From assembly GCF_025464955.1 (NCBI RefSeq), contig NZ_JAODNM010000051.1, positions 1-64,000 of the forward strand: a stretch of DNA of 64,000 nucleotides, given 5' to 3'. Positions within the stretch are counted from its first letter, which is position 1. Every line of letters begins with the position of its first letter. The notes under the pieces were generated by a model that saw only the letters and a program-made list of their open reading frames with translations, was not told where the DNA came from and did no database searches. The translations under genes and the position numbers were made by a program. This document shows, piece after piece, positions 31,619 through 39,506 of the stretch. Origin of the DNA: Amycolatopsis sp. Lineage in GTDB: Bacteria; Actinomycetota; Actinomycetes; Mycobacteriales; Pseudonocardiaceae.

Positions 31619-33043
31619 ATGAGAGGCGAACGAGTGGTGCCCGGGCTGCTGGCGAGGACCGGCGTCCGGATGCGGACCACGGCCGTCGCGATCGTGGCGC
31701 TGGCGCTCGCGCTGGCCACGGCCGGGATCATCGTCGTGGTGCTGCTGGAGCAGTCGCTCGACACGACGATCACCGACAGCGCGCGCAGCACCGGTCGCCA
31801 GGTCGCGATCCAGATCGCCAGGGAAGGCGCGCGGGACTTGAGCGCGAGCGAGGTCGCCAGCACCGGGGACACCGAGGCCGTCACGCAGGTGCTCGACCGC
31901 AACGGCGCCGCCATCGCCAGCGATCCCGCGATCGCGGGCCGTCCCGCGGTGACTTCGGCCCGTCCGGGACCCGGCCGCGAGATGGTCGAGACCTTGAGCC
32001 TCGGGTTGAACAACGACGACTACGAGTACCGGGTCGTCTCCCGTGGCGTGTCCGGGCCGGGCGGGCTGTTCACGGTGATCTCCGCGCGTTCGCTGGAGCC
32101 GGTCACCGAGGCGTCGACGCGGCTCACTGTACTGCTGACCACGATTTCCGCGCCCCTGCTGGCGATTTCCGGGCTTGCCGTCTACCGCGCGGTCGGTTCG
32201 GCGCTGCGGCCGGTCGAACGGATGCGCCGTACGGTCGCGGAAATCTCCACCCGCGACCTCACCGCGCGGGTCGGCCTGCCGCCCGGACGCGACGAGGTCC
32301 ATCGGCTCGCGACCACGCTCAACGGCATGCTCGGGCGGCTCGCTTCGGCGCAAGCCGCGCAACGCCGGTTCGTCGCCGACGCGAGCCATGAACTGCGGTC
32401 GCCGTTGTCCACCATCAGTACCGCGCTCGACGTCGCGACCCAGCATCCGGAGACGATCAGCCACGAGGAGCTCATTCCCGTGGTGACGCGGGAAACCGCG
32501 CGGTTGCGGGAGCTGGTCGACGACCTGCTGGTGCTGGCCAGGACCGACGACACGACGGACCGGCCGTCCTCGACCGAAGTGGACCTGGACGACATCGTGC
32601 GCGCGGAGGCCGAGCGCGTGCGTGCCGGGTCGCCGATCGAGATCGAAGTTCGCGCGGGCCCGGCGAAGGTCCGCGGCAGCGAGGCGCAGCTGCGGCGCGC
32701 GGTGCGCAACCTCGTCGACAACGCTCGTGACCACGCGCAGGGGCGGATCCGGGTGGCGAGCACGGTGTCCGGCGAGTTCGCGCGGATCGAGGTCAGCGAC
32801 GACGGCCCCGGGGTGCCTGCCGGAGACCGGGAGCGCGTGTTCGAACGGTTCGTGCGGCTCGACGCGTCCAGGCAGCGGCAGCACGGCGGAACCGGGCTGG
32901 GGCTGGCGATCGTCGCCGGGATCGCGGCCAGGCACGGTGGTAGCGCCCGGTATGCCGACGTCGGCGACGAGCGTTATCCCGGCGCGCACTTCGTCATCGA
33001 GCTGCCCGCGATCGAGCTGCCGCTCGGCGAACCGGAGGACTGA
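31619..33043 (+). CDS. Membrane sensor histidine kinase (HAMP-HisKA-HATPase)
   Basis: A 474-aa protein. Two transmembrane helices (about residues 20-43 and 170-190) bracket an extracellular sensor of about 125 residues with many Ala and Asp. HAMP starts at AVGSALRPVERMRRTVAEIS. The phosphorylation site is H257 (FVADASHELRSPLSTI); N-box NLVDNARDHA, G boxes DDGPGVP and GGTGLGLAIV. It lies 3 bp before its response regulator and 27 bp after gatD. The signal is unknown; adjacency to lipid II amidation hints at envelope sensing. Confidence 0.9.
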   Translation: MRGERVVPGLLARTGVRMRTTAVAIVALALALATAGIIVVVLLEQSLDTTITDSARSTGRQVAIQIAREGARDLSASEVASTGDTEAVTQVLDRNGAAIASDPAIAGRPAVTSARPGPGREMVETLSLGLNNDDYEYRVVSRGVSGPGGLFTVISARSLEPVTEASTRLTVLLTTISAPLLAISGLAVYRAVGSALRPVERMRRTVAEISTRDLTARVGLPPGRDEVHRLATTLNGMLGRLASAQAAQRRFVADASHELRSPLSTISTALDVATQHPETISHEELIPVVTRETARLRELVDDLLVLARTDDTTDRPSSTEVDLDDIVRAEAERVRAGSPIEIEVRAGPAKVRGSEAQLRRAVRNLVDNARDHAQGRIRVASTVSGEFARIEVSDDGPGVPAGDRERVFERFVRLDASRQRQHGGTGLGLAIVAGIAARHGGSARYADVGDERYPGAHFVIELPAIELPLGEPED

Positions 33044-33046
33044 ACC

Positions 33047-33718
33047 ATGCGGTTGCTGATCGTCGAAGACGAGCGCGAGTTCGCCGAGACCCTGCGGAAA
33101 GGCCTGCTGGCCGAGGGTTTCACCGTCAACATGGCCCACACCGGGCCGGACGGGCTGTGGGCCGCCACCGAGCACGACTACGACGTCATCGTGCTGGACA
33201 TCATGCTGCCGGGGTTCTCCGGGTACGAGCTGCTCAAGCGGCTGCGCGCGGCGCAGAAGTGGACGCCGGTGCTGATGCTGACAGCCAAGGACGGCGAGTA
33301 CGACGAGGCCGACGCCTTCGATCTCGGCGCCGACGATTACCTCAGCAAGCCGTTTTCGTTCGTGGTGCTCATCGCCAGGCTCCGCGCGTTGCTCCGGCGC
33401 GGCGCGCCTGCCCGGCCGACCGTGCTCAGCTCGGGTGACCTGCGGCTCGACCCGGCCGCCCGGACCGTCTACAGGGGACAGAAGCGGATCGACCTGACCG
33501 CGCGGGAGTTCGGGCTGCTGGAGTTCCTGTTGCGGCGGGCGGGTTCGGCGCTGAGCAAGAACGAGATCCTCACGCACGTCTGGGACGCCCACTACGACGG
33601 CGACGAAAACGTCGTGGAGGTCTACGTCGGCTATCTGCGTCGGAAGATCGACACGCCGTTCGGTACGCACACCATCGAGACCGTGCGCGGGGTCGGTTAC
33701 CGGCTTTCGGTGTCCTGA
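33047..33718 (+). CDS. OmpR-family response regulator
   Basis: A 223-aa protein. Receiver acidic residues are in VEDER, phosphoacceptor D51 (VIVLDIMLPG), T79-region LMLTAKD and K101-region YLSKPF. The winged helix carries LTAREFGLLEFLLRRAGSAL and VEVYVGYLRRKIDTPFG. It pairs with the kinase encoded directly before. Its last codons contain a tandem CGGCTTTCGGTGTCC, and the 3' end is overlapped by a small gene on the other strand. Confidence 0.9.
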   Translation: MRLLIVEDEREFAETLRKGLLAEGFTVNMAHTGPDGLWAATEHDYDVIVLDIMLPGFSGYELLKRLRAAQKWTPVLMLTAKDGEYDEADAFDLGADDYLSKPFSFVVLIARLRALLRRGAPARPTVLSSGDLRLDPAARTVYRGQKRIDLTAREFGLLEFLLRRAGSALSKNEILTHVWDAHYDGDENVVEVYVGYLRRKIDTPFGTHTIETVRGVGYRLSVS

Positions 33719-33846
33719 CGGCTTTCGGTGTCCGGGTGCACGGCTGTCACGGGCGGTCCGTCACCGACGCGGCGGAACCCCCAGACGAGCACGGCGACCA
33801 GCGCACACCCCAGCGCGAGCACCGCCACCACCGAACCCGTCGTCAT
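33697..33846 (-). CDS. Small single-pass membrane protein (49 aa)
   Basis: An ATG at 33844-33846 gives MTTGSVVAVLALGCALVAVL and VWGFRRVGDG, one transmembrane helix followed by positive residues, then a short tail ending in two copies of DTESR. The tail repeat comes from a duplicated 18-bp unit at 33701-33736. Its 3' end overlaps the response regulator by 22 bp. Small membrane peptides next to two-component systems are known modulators, but no homologue is recognised here. Confidence 0.4.
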   Translation of the reverse strand: MTTGSVVAVLALGCALVAVLVWGFRRVGDGPPVTAVHPDTESRQDTESR

Positions 33847-33907
33847 GACGCCAAGTTAAGGCCACCGCACTGTGAGGAGCCTGAGTCCCCGCTGTGAACG
33901 CCCTCAA

Positions 33908-34016
33908 CCGCAACTCGCCGTCGAGTTGCGGTAGGTGACGTTCGCAACCATCGCAACTCGACGGCGAGTTGCGATGGTTGGTGTGTCCAACGATCGCAAC
34001 TCGACGGCGAGTTGCG
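33908..34016. repeat. Three copies of a palindromic repeat (CGCAACTCG/CGAGTTGCG)
   Basis: Copies lie at 33908-33931, 33946-33979 and 33995-34016. The middle one has 15-bp arms beginning AACCATCGCAACTCG. Each has two complementary arms around four bases. They fill most of the space between the small gene and the gene ending at 34039 and may end transcription. Single copies occur at 11183 and 56448. Confidence 0.75.
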
Positions 34017-34038
34017 GGGCGCTAATGCGCCCAAGGGG

Positions 34039-34626
34039 TCAGAGCTTCCAGAGGCGGAGGCCGCGGACGCGGTAGACGGGCCACAGCACGTGCCACGGCG
34101 TGCGCCGCAGGAACCGGTCCGAGCAGGTCAGGACGTTGCGCGCGGACGTCGTCTGGACGAGTTCGCGATCCGGCCACACCGCCCCGGGCGGCCCGATCGC
34201 CAGCCGGAACACCGTGAGCAGACCTCGCCCCTGGAGGTCGTACTGCGCGCCGGTGTCGCCGGAATCGGGCACGAGCCCGGCGATCTCGGTGCGGAAGACG
34301 TTCGCCAGCACCGTCCCCGCCAGCTCCGACCCGCTCTCGCGCGGGATGTCGCTGACGGTCGCCAGCACGGCCTTCCCATACAGCCGCTTCGCGTAGCGCG
34401 CCAACAGGAACCGCTCCCACTTCGGCAGCAGGCGCTGATGGTCGAGCAGCTGCGAACACTCGTAGTGCGCGAGCGCGAAGATGTCGGCCACGTTGTCGTA
34501 CGGGCTACCTTCGAGTGGCTCGTTCAGATGGAGACGGACTTCGTACCGTGCTCGCGCTATCAGCTCGTCGAGGTGCTCGCGGTGATCGAGCCTGGCCTTC
34601 GCGCGGGACTGCAACCAATCGGACAT
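34039..34626 (-). CDS. Conserved-looking hypothetical protein (195 aa)
   Basis: From the ATG at 34624-34626, which has GGGAG four bases upstream, the protein reads MSDWLQSRAKARLDHREHLD onward. It contains a helical N-terminus (HYECSQLLDHQRLLPKWERF) and a beta-rich part (GLVPDSGDTGAQYDLQGRGL, LTVFRLAIG). It has no signal peptide, membrane helix or known motif. It lies 56 bp downstream of the VOC gene on the same strand. Function unknown. Confidence 0.6.
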   Translation of the reverse strand: MSDWLQSRAKARLDHREHLDELIARARYEVRLHLNEPLEGSPYDNVADIFALAHYECSQLLDHQRLLPKWERFLLARYAKRLYGKAVLATVSDIPRESGSELAGTVLANVFRTEIAGLVPDSGDTGAQYDLQGRGLLTVFRLAIGPPGAVWPDRELVQTTSARNVLTCSDRFLRRTPWHVLWPVYRVRGLRLWKL

Positions 34627-34682
34627 CTGTCTCCCAACCGTCGCGGACAGGTTAGGTGAGTTCGGCCATCCGTGTGCGGGGA

Positions 34683-35186
34683 TCAGCCGATTTTTTCGCC
34701 GTACATCTCGCCGAGCTGGTCCGAGATGAGTTCGATACGGGCGCCGTCGGGGTCGGGCAGGTAGATCGAGTTCTCGCTCTCCACCTGGTACTTGACGCCG
34801 GCCGCGTCGAGGCGGGCGCGCTGTTCCGCCCACCGCTGGGGGGTGACCGACAGCGCGAGGTGGTGCAGGCCGCCGAGCACTTCGGCGTAGGGACCGAGGT
34901 CCAGCCCCGGCAGGTCGAAGAAGGCGACCGCGTTGCCGTTGCCTACGTCGAAGAAGAAGTGCGTCGACCCGGGGTAGTCCCGGTTCTCGAACATCTCCGT
35001 GAGCGGGAAGCCCAGCAGGTCCTGATAGAACTCGATGGTCTTCTCGACGTCGCTGGAGATCAACGCCGTGTGGTGGATCCCCCGGCCGGCGGTCTCCGGG
35101 CGCTCCGACGCCGGGTGCAGGTGGCGTTCGGCCAACCGCGCGCGGGTCTCGGTCAGTTCGGCGACGGTGCTTGCGGCGAGGGTCAT
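34683..35186 (-). CDS. VOC-family (glyoxalase/extradiol dioxygenase fold) protein
   Basis: A 167-aa protein with one VOC domain. GIHHTALISSDVEKTIEFYQ has the first metal-site His, GLHHLALSV the second, and YLPDPDGARIELISDQ the third-strand Glu. Single-domain VOC proteins of this type act as lyases, isomerases or dioxygenases. Its promoter region contains TCTCGCGCGCAAGA, the reverse complement of the core of the MarR-flanked operator at 49369-49384. A shared quinone- or catechol-stress response is therefore suspected. Confidence 0.85.
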   Translation of the reverse strand: MTLAASTVAELTETRARLAERHLHPASERPETAGRGIHHTALISSDVEKTIEFYQDLLGFPLTEMFENRDYPGSTHFFFDVGNGNAVAFFDLPGLDLGPYAEVLGGLHHLALSVTPQRWAEQRARLDAAGVKYQVESENSIYLPDPDGARIELISDQLGEMYGEKIG

Positions 35187-35239
35187 GATCGTCCACTTCC
35201 TCTAGCTCGGCTGGTAAGAGCAAAGCTACGCCGGTATTG

Positions 35240-35253
35240 TCTCGCGCGCAAGA
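35240..35253. promoter_or_regulatory. Copy of the MarR-type operator core upstream of the VOC gene
   Basis: TCTCGCGCGCAAGA is exactly the reverse complement of TCTTGCGCGCGAGA at 49370-49383, which lies between a MarR gene and a dioxygenase gene. Here it is 54-67 bp upstream of the VOC start. Confidence 0.55.
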
Positions 35254-35272
35254 GGTTTTCTGGCGAGAGGTT

Positions 35273-36154
35273 TTAGGGCCGCGTCCCTACCTCGGCCCGG
35301 TCGGCAGTCCGCACGATGCCGTCGATCAGCCGCGGCCACACCTCGCGAGGCATGTCGTGACCCATGCCAGGCACCAGGTCGAACTCGGCGCCGGGGATCG
35401 CACGCGCCGTCGCCCGCCCGCCCGACGGGTGCACCAGCGGATCGCGCGAACCATGGACGACCAGCGCCGGAACGCGCAGCCGCCGCAGCAGCGGACCCCG
35501 GTCGCGCGAAGACATGATCGCCGCGAGTTGCCGGGCCGTGCCACCGGGGTTGAGCCCGCGGTCGAACGTCCGCGCGGCCCGGTTGCGCATCCGGGGCTCG
35601 TCGAACGGAAACCCCGGCGACCCGATGACCCGGAACGTCCGGACCATCAGGTCGAGGTAGGCGTCCCGGCTGTCCGGCCGTCGCGACAGCAGCATCGACG
35701 CCGCCCGCAGACTCGGCCGCCCGACGAACCGGGCGCCAGTGGTCGACATGATCGACGTCAGCGACCGCACCCGCGACGGATGGCGCACGGCGAGGGTCTG
35801 CGCGATCATCCCGCCCATCGACGCCCCGACGACGTGCGCCGCGGGAATGTTCAGCACGTCGAGCAGCCCCACCGCGTCGTCGGCCATGTCGGTCAACGCG
35901 TACGGCGCGGACCTCAGGACGTACGCGCCGGGCAGCGAACCGCGGCCGCGCATCTTGGTCGACCGCCCGCAGTCGCGGTTGTCGAAGCGGACGACGAAGA
36001 ACCCGCGTTCGACGAGCTGCTCGCAGAACTCGTCGTCCCACCAGATCATCGGCCCGCCGAGCCCCATCACGAGCAGCAGCGGACGCGCCGAGGGCTCACC
36101 AAACGTCTCGTAACAGAGGTCGATGCCGTTGACCCTGGTCATGACTTCGGTCAA
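35273..36154 (-). CDS. Alpha/beta hydrolase
   Basis: A 293-aa alpha/beta-hydrolase. The oxyanion region is VMGLGGPMIWWDDEF, the nucleophile elbow GASMGG (Ser in AAHVVGASMGGMIAQ), the acid HGSRDPLV, and the catalytic His GMGHDMP. The build resembles lipases or esterases and aclacinomycin methylesterase-like enzymes. It starts 3 bp after a WS/DGAT gene, so it probably acts in storage-lipid turnover. Confidence 0.85.
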   Translation of the reverse strand: MTEVMTRVNGIDLCYETFGEPSARPLLLVMGLGGPMIWWDDEFCEQLVERGFFVVRFDNRDCGRSTKMRGRGSLPGAYVLRSAPYALTDMADDAVGLLDVLNIPAAHVVGASMGGMIAQTLAVRHPSRVRSLTSIMSTTGARFVGRPSLRAASMLLSRRPDSRDAYLDLMVRTFRVIGSPGFPFDEPRMRNRAARTFDRGLNPGGTARQLAAIMSSRDRGPLLRRLRVPALVVHGSRDPLVHPSGGRATARAIPGAEFDLVPGMGHDMPREVWPRLIDGIVRTADRAEVGTRP

Positions 36155-36157
36155 GGG

Positions 36158-37645
36158 CTACTCCTTCGAAAGTGACTCAGTAGCCCGATCCGTGGCGAGC
36201 TTGGTGAGTTCGTCGAGCGCCTCGTGGAGGTAGTCGATGATGTTCCAGACGTCCGGGATCAACTCGCGGCAGGCGACCAGGCCGAAATCCAGCTGACCGT
36301 TGTAGGACATCACAGTGATGTTCAGGCCGCCACTCGCGTCGGTGATCGCCGACACCGGGTAGTTCGCCAGCAGCCGCGCCCCACCCTGGTACAGCGGGAA
36401 CTGCGCGCCGGGCACGTTGGAGACGACCAGGTTGACCACCGGGGCCGTCGCGCCGAGGTACCGCATCAGCGCCCGCGCGGACAGCCCGCCGAGCGCGGCA
36501 GGCAGCATTCCGCTGAAGTCCACCAGCCACGACGCCGGCAGCGGCTGGTATCGCTTCTTCGCCGACACCATCGACGTCGTCATCGCGGCGAGCCGCTCGG
36601 CGGGGTCGGCGATGTTCGTCGGCAGCGGCGCGAGCATCGCCGAGATCTGGTTCCCGGCGGACCCGGCCTGCTCCGGCGTCCGGACCGACAACGGGACGAG
36701 CGTGACCAGCGGGTCCGCCGGCAGTGCGTCGTGGTCGATCAGCCAGCGCCGCATGGCGCTCGCGCACAACGCCATGACGACGTCGTTGACAGTCACGCCG
36801 AACGCCGTCTTGAGCGCCTTGACGTCCGCGAGCGGCAACGAGCCGTAGGCGAACCGGCGGTGCTGGCTGATCGGGCCGTTGAACGGCGTGTGCGGCGCGA
36901 CCATCTTCGGGCGTTCGGCCTCGTGCCGGCCGGGGCCCTGCCGGGTGAGCCGGCTCAGGGCGTCGCCGGCCTTGGCGAGCAGGTCGATCCCCGGTACGCG
37001 CTCGATGCCCGGGATGTCGTCGACGTGCGGGAGCAGGCGAGGCACCTTGAGCAGGCTTTTCACCGGCTGCAGCAGGATCCTGCGCACGCCGTCGGCCAGC
37101 AGCTCGAACTGGCTCGGCGGCCGCTTGGCGATCCACCGCTCCGGCTTCTCGATCTTGCGCGGCTCGGGGCTCGTGTCCATCAGTGCGCCCAGGATCTCGG
37201 CGCCCGAAACACCGTCGATCGCCGAGTGGTGGACCTTGGTGTAGATCCCGACGTTGCCGCCCTGCAGACCGTGGATCAGGTACGACTCCCACAGCGGACG
37301 CCGTCGGTCGAGCGGCCGCGAGGTCAGCCGGGCGACCTGCTCCGCGAGCTGACGCTCGTCGCCAGGGGCAGGAAGCGCAATCTCGCGGACGTGGTACTCG
37401 ATGTCGAACTCGGTGTCGTCCATCCAGTATGGGTGGTCGATGCCGAGTGGGACGTGGAGTAGCCGCCATCGGAACGGTTTCACCAGGTGAAGCCGCTCCA
37501 AGATGAGCTCGCGGAAGCTTTCCACGGTGAGTTCGCCGCCGGGTGCGGTGGACGGGTCGAGGATCGACAACCCGCCAACGTGCCCGGTGGTGGTGGTCGA
37601 TTCGGCGTTCAGGAACTGCACGTCCAATGCGGTCAACTGGCGCAT
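36158..37645 (-). CDS. Wax ester synthase/diacylglycerol acyltransferase (WS/DGAT)
   Basis: A 495-aa protein. The catalytic HHxxxDG is VHHSAIDGVSGAEIL (H139, H140, D144). N-terminal MRQLTALDVQFLNAES and PLWESYLIHGL, and the C-terminal NLVVSNVPGAQFPLYQGGAR, are family signatures. It makes triacylglycerol or wax esters from acyl-CoA. It is the first gene of a two-gene operon with the hydrolase; two hairpins lie before its start. Confidence 0.9.
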   Translation of the reverse strand: MRQLTALDVQFLNAESTTTTGHVGGLSILDPSTAPGGELTVESFRELILERLHLVKPFRWRLLHVPLGIDHPYWMDDTEFDIEYHVREIALPAPGDERQLAEQVARLTSRPLDRRRPLWESYLIHGLQGGNVGIYTKVHHSAIDGVSGAEILGALMDTSPEPRKIEKPERWIAKRPPSQFELLADGVRRILLQPVKSLLKVPRLLPHVDDIPGIERVPGIDLLAKAGDALSRLTRQGPGRHEAERPKMVAPHTPFNGPISQHRRFAYGSLPLADVKALKTAFGVTVNDVVMALCASAMRRWLIDHDALPADPLVTLVPLSVRTPEQAGSAGNQISAMLAPLPTNIADPAERLAAMTTSMVSAKKRYQPLPASWLVDFSGMLPAALGGLSARALMRYLGATAPVVNLVVSNVPGAQFPLYQGGARLLANYPVSAITDASGGLNITVMSYNGQLDFGLVACRELIPDVWNIIDYLHEALDELTKLATDRATESLSKE

Positions 37646-37680
37646 GGGGCCTCCTCTGCGGCGCTCACAAAGTCTGCCGA

Positions 37681-37715
37681 CCCCCCGTGCGACCGTCCAT
37701 CCGCCGCACGGGGGG
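37681..37715. terminator. GC-rich hairpin between permease and WS/DGAT genes
   Basis: CCCCCCGTGC (37681-37690) pairs with GCACGGGGGG (37706-37715). It immediately adjoins the repeat-family-A hairpin and would end transcription from the permease gene. Confidence 0.6.
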
Positions 37716-37775
37716 ACTCGTGAGCGTTCCGGCCGCCTAGAACCAGCCTAGAACCGGCCGGAACACTCACGAGTC
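37715..37775. terminator. Repeat-family-A hairpin at the end of the permease gene
   Basis: GACTCGTGAGCGTTCCGGCC on one side and GGCCGGAACACTCACGAGTC on the other (to 37775) form a 20-bp stem with an internal tandem CCTAGAAC. It overlaps the permease stop at 37767. Confidence 0.7.
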
Positions 37776-39230
37776 GTCGGTCATCGCGGCCAGTTCGGCG
37801 TCGGCCTGCACGCTGGTGACGCGCTTGCGGACCAGGAACCAGCCGCCGACGAGGATCGCGACGATGATCGGGATGCACAGCAGCGTCACGCGGCCGGCGG
37901 GCTTGTCGAACCACATGAGCACGGCGACGGTGGCGAGGAAGACCAGCGTCACGATCTGCGTGACGGGCGACCACGGCAGCTGGTAGCTCGGCCGGCTCAC
38001 TTCGCCGGTCTTCGCCTTATGGACGAAACGCAGGTGGCAGACGATGATCATGGCCCAGGTCGAGATGATCGCGACCGCGGAGAAGTTGAGCACGATCTCG
38101 AAGGCCGACGCGGGGACCAGGAAGTTCAGCCCGACCCCGAGTACGCAGATCCCGCCGGTGAGCATGATGCCGCCGAAGGGCACCTGGTTCTTGTTCATCA
38201 CGCCGACGAACTTGGGCGCGGACCCCGACTTCGACATCGACCGCAGGATGCGCCCGGTCGCGTAAAGGCCGGAGTTGAGGCTGGACAGCGCCGCGGTGAG
38301 CACGACCAGGTTCATCACGTCGCCGGCGGCGGGAATACCGATGTTCGACAGCACGGTGACGAACGGGCTTTCGCCCTGCTTGTACGCGCTCGACGGCAGC
38401 AGCATCGACAGGAGCACGACCGACCCGACGTAGAACACGCCGATCCGCCACATGATGGAGTTGATGGCCCGGGGCATCACCTTCGCGGGCTCGGCCGTCT
38501 CACCGGCCGCGACGCCGACCAGTTCCAGTGCCGCGTAAGCGAAAACGATGCCCTGGGTGACCATGATCAGCGGGACCAGGCCGTTGGGCAGGATGCCGCC
38601 GTGCTGCGCGATCAGCTGCGGGCCGGGGGTGTTGCCGCCGACGTGGTGCTGGGTGACGAGCAGGAAGATCGCGATCACCATGAACAGCACCAGCGTCGCG
38701 ACCTTGACGATGGAGAACCAGAACTCCATTTCGCCGAAGATCTTGACCGAGATCAGGTTCAGCGTGAGCACCACGGCCAGTGCGATCAGCGCGAGTACCC
38801 ATTGCGGAATCGAGGTGAAGAAACTCCAATAATGGGCATACAGCGCGATTGCGGTGATGTCGGCGATGCCGGTGGTGGCCCAGTTGAGGAAATACATCCA
38901 GCCCGCGACAAACGCCCCTTTTTCGCCAAGGAATTCGCGGGCATAGGAGACGAACGCGCCCGAGGACGGCCGGTACAGCACGAGTTCACCCAGCGCGCGG
39001 ACGACGAAGAACGCGAACAACCCGCAGACCCCGTAGACGATGGCCAGTGCGGGGCCGGCCTGGTGCAGCCGTCCGCCGGCGCCGAGGAACAGGCCGGTAC
39101 CGATGGCACCGCCGATGGCGATCATGCTGATGTGCCTGGGCTTGAGTGCCTTGCTGTAGCCGGCATCCCCGGCGTCTACGTGAGTCCGTTTTCCCAGCAC
39201 CTTGGTGGGCAGCATGCCTTGATCGGTCAC
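37767..39230 (-). CDS. APC-family amino-acid permease (AnsP/GabP-like)
   Basis: A 487-aa protein (GTG start) with 12 hydrophobic segments. The first helix reads ALKPRHISMIAIGGAIGTGL then FLGAGG, the substrate-binding loop of the AAT group. YRPSSGAFVSYAREFLGEKG and FAYAALELVGVAAGETAEPA follow. The closest pattern is L-asparagine or GABA permease. It is not coupled to a catabolic gene here, so the substrate is uncertain. Confidence 0.85.
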   Translation of the reverse strand: MTDQGMLPTKVLGKRTHVDAGDAGYSKALKPRHISMIAIGGAIGTGLFLGAGGRLHQAGPALAIVYGVCGLFAFFVVRALGELVLYRPSSGAFVSYAREFLGEKGAFVAGWMYFLNWATTGIADITAIALYAHYWSFFTSIPQWVLALIALAVVLTLNLISVKIFGEMEFWFSIVKVATLVLFMVIAIFLLVTQHHVGGNTPGPQLIAQHGGILPNGLVPLIMVTQGIVFAYAALELVGVAAGETAEPAKVMPRAINSIMWRIGVFYVGSVVLLSMLLPSSAYKQGESPFVTVLSNIGIPAAGDVMNLVVLTAALSSLNSGLYATGRILRSMSKSGSAPKFVGVMNKNQVPFGGIMLTGGICVLGVGLNFLVPASAFEIVLNFSAVAIISTWAMIIVCHLRFVHKAKTGEVSRPSYQLPWSPVTQIVTLVFLATVAVLMWFDKPAGRVTLLCIPIIVAILVGGWFLVRKRVTSVQADAELAAMTDDS

Positions 39231-39430
39231 GGTTCCGCTCTCTCTTCAGGGTTCACTTGAAGGTGCAGAGAGTGGCCTCGATCATCTGGTCAGGTCAACG
39301 TTATGCATACGGAATATGTACATTTGGGCAGGGATTGACGTCAGCGCAGGCAATACTTGATCTGCATTTAAGGCGATTGTTGGGACGGATTTAAGGTAAC
39401 GCTATTTCGGCGCCGTGTCACTGCTTAGGG
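39231..39430. other. AT-richer intergenic region upstream of the permease gene
   Basis: The 200 bp before the permease start are less GC-rich than the surroundings (GTTATGCATACGGAATATGT, AATACTTGATCTGCATTTAA). They include TTGACC on the minus strand and a GGTCAGGTC element, as expected for a regulated promoter. No gene or RNA is evident. Confidence 0.4.
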
Positions 39431-39502
39431 CTCGTGAGTGTTCCGGTAAGCCCGGGTGCGGGTGTCCCGCAGGGCACAGCTGGCGGTCGGAACACTCACG
39501 AG
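39431..39502. terminator. Repeat-family-A hairpin after lysS
   Basis: CTCGTGAGTGTTCCG (39431-39445) pairs with CGGAACACTCACGAG (39488-39502). The loop is the reverse complement of the loop in the copy at 46958. It ends five bases before the lysS stop codon and should terminate lysS. Confidence 0.7.
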
Positions 39503-39506
39503 TCCG

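Noticed and set aside
31544..33670. Long minus-strand frame (about 708 codons) opposite the histidine kinase and response regulator
   Set aside because: The plus-strand genes carry all catalytic motifs. The minus frame has none and is an antisense artefact of GC bias.
33908..34016. CRISPR-like array of short repeats
   Set aside because: Only three copies with irregular 14-16 bp spacing, each an internal palindrome, and no cas genes. It is a REP-type cluster.
39280..39300. FadR-like site (CTGGTCAGGTC) upstream of the amino-acid permease
   Set aside because: Partial match only, not symmetric enough, and no fatty-acid gene under its control.
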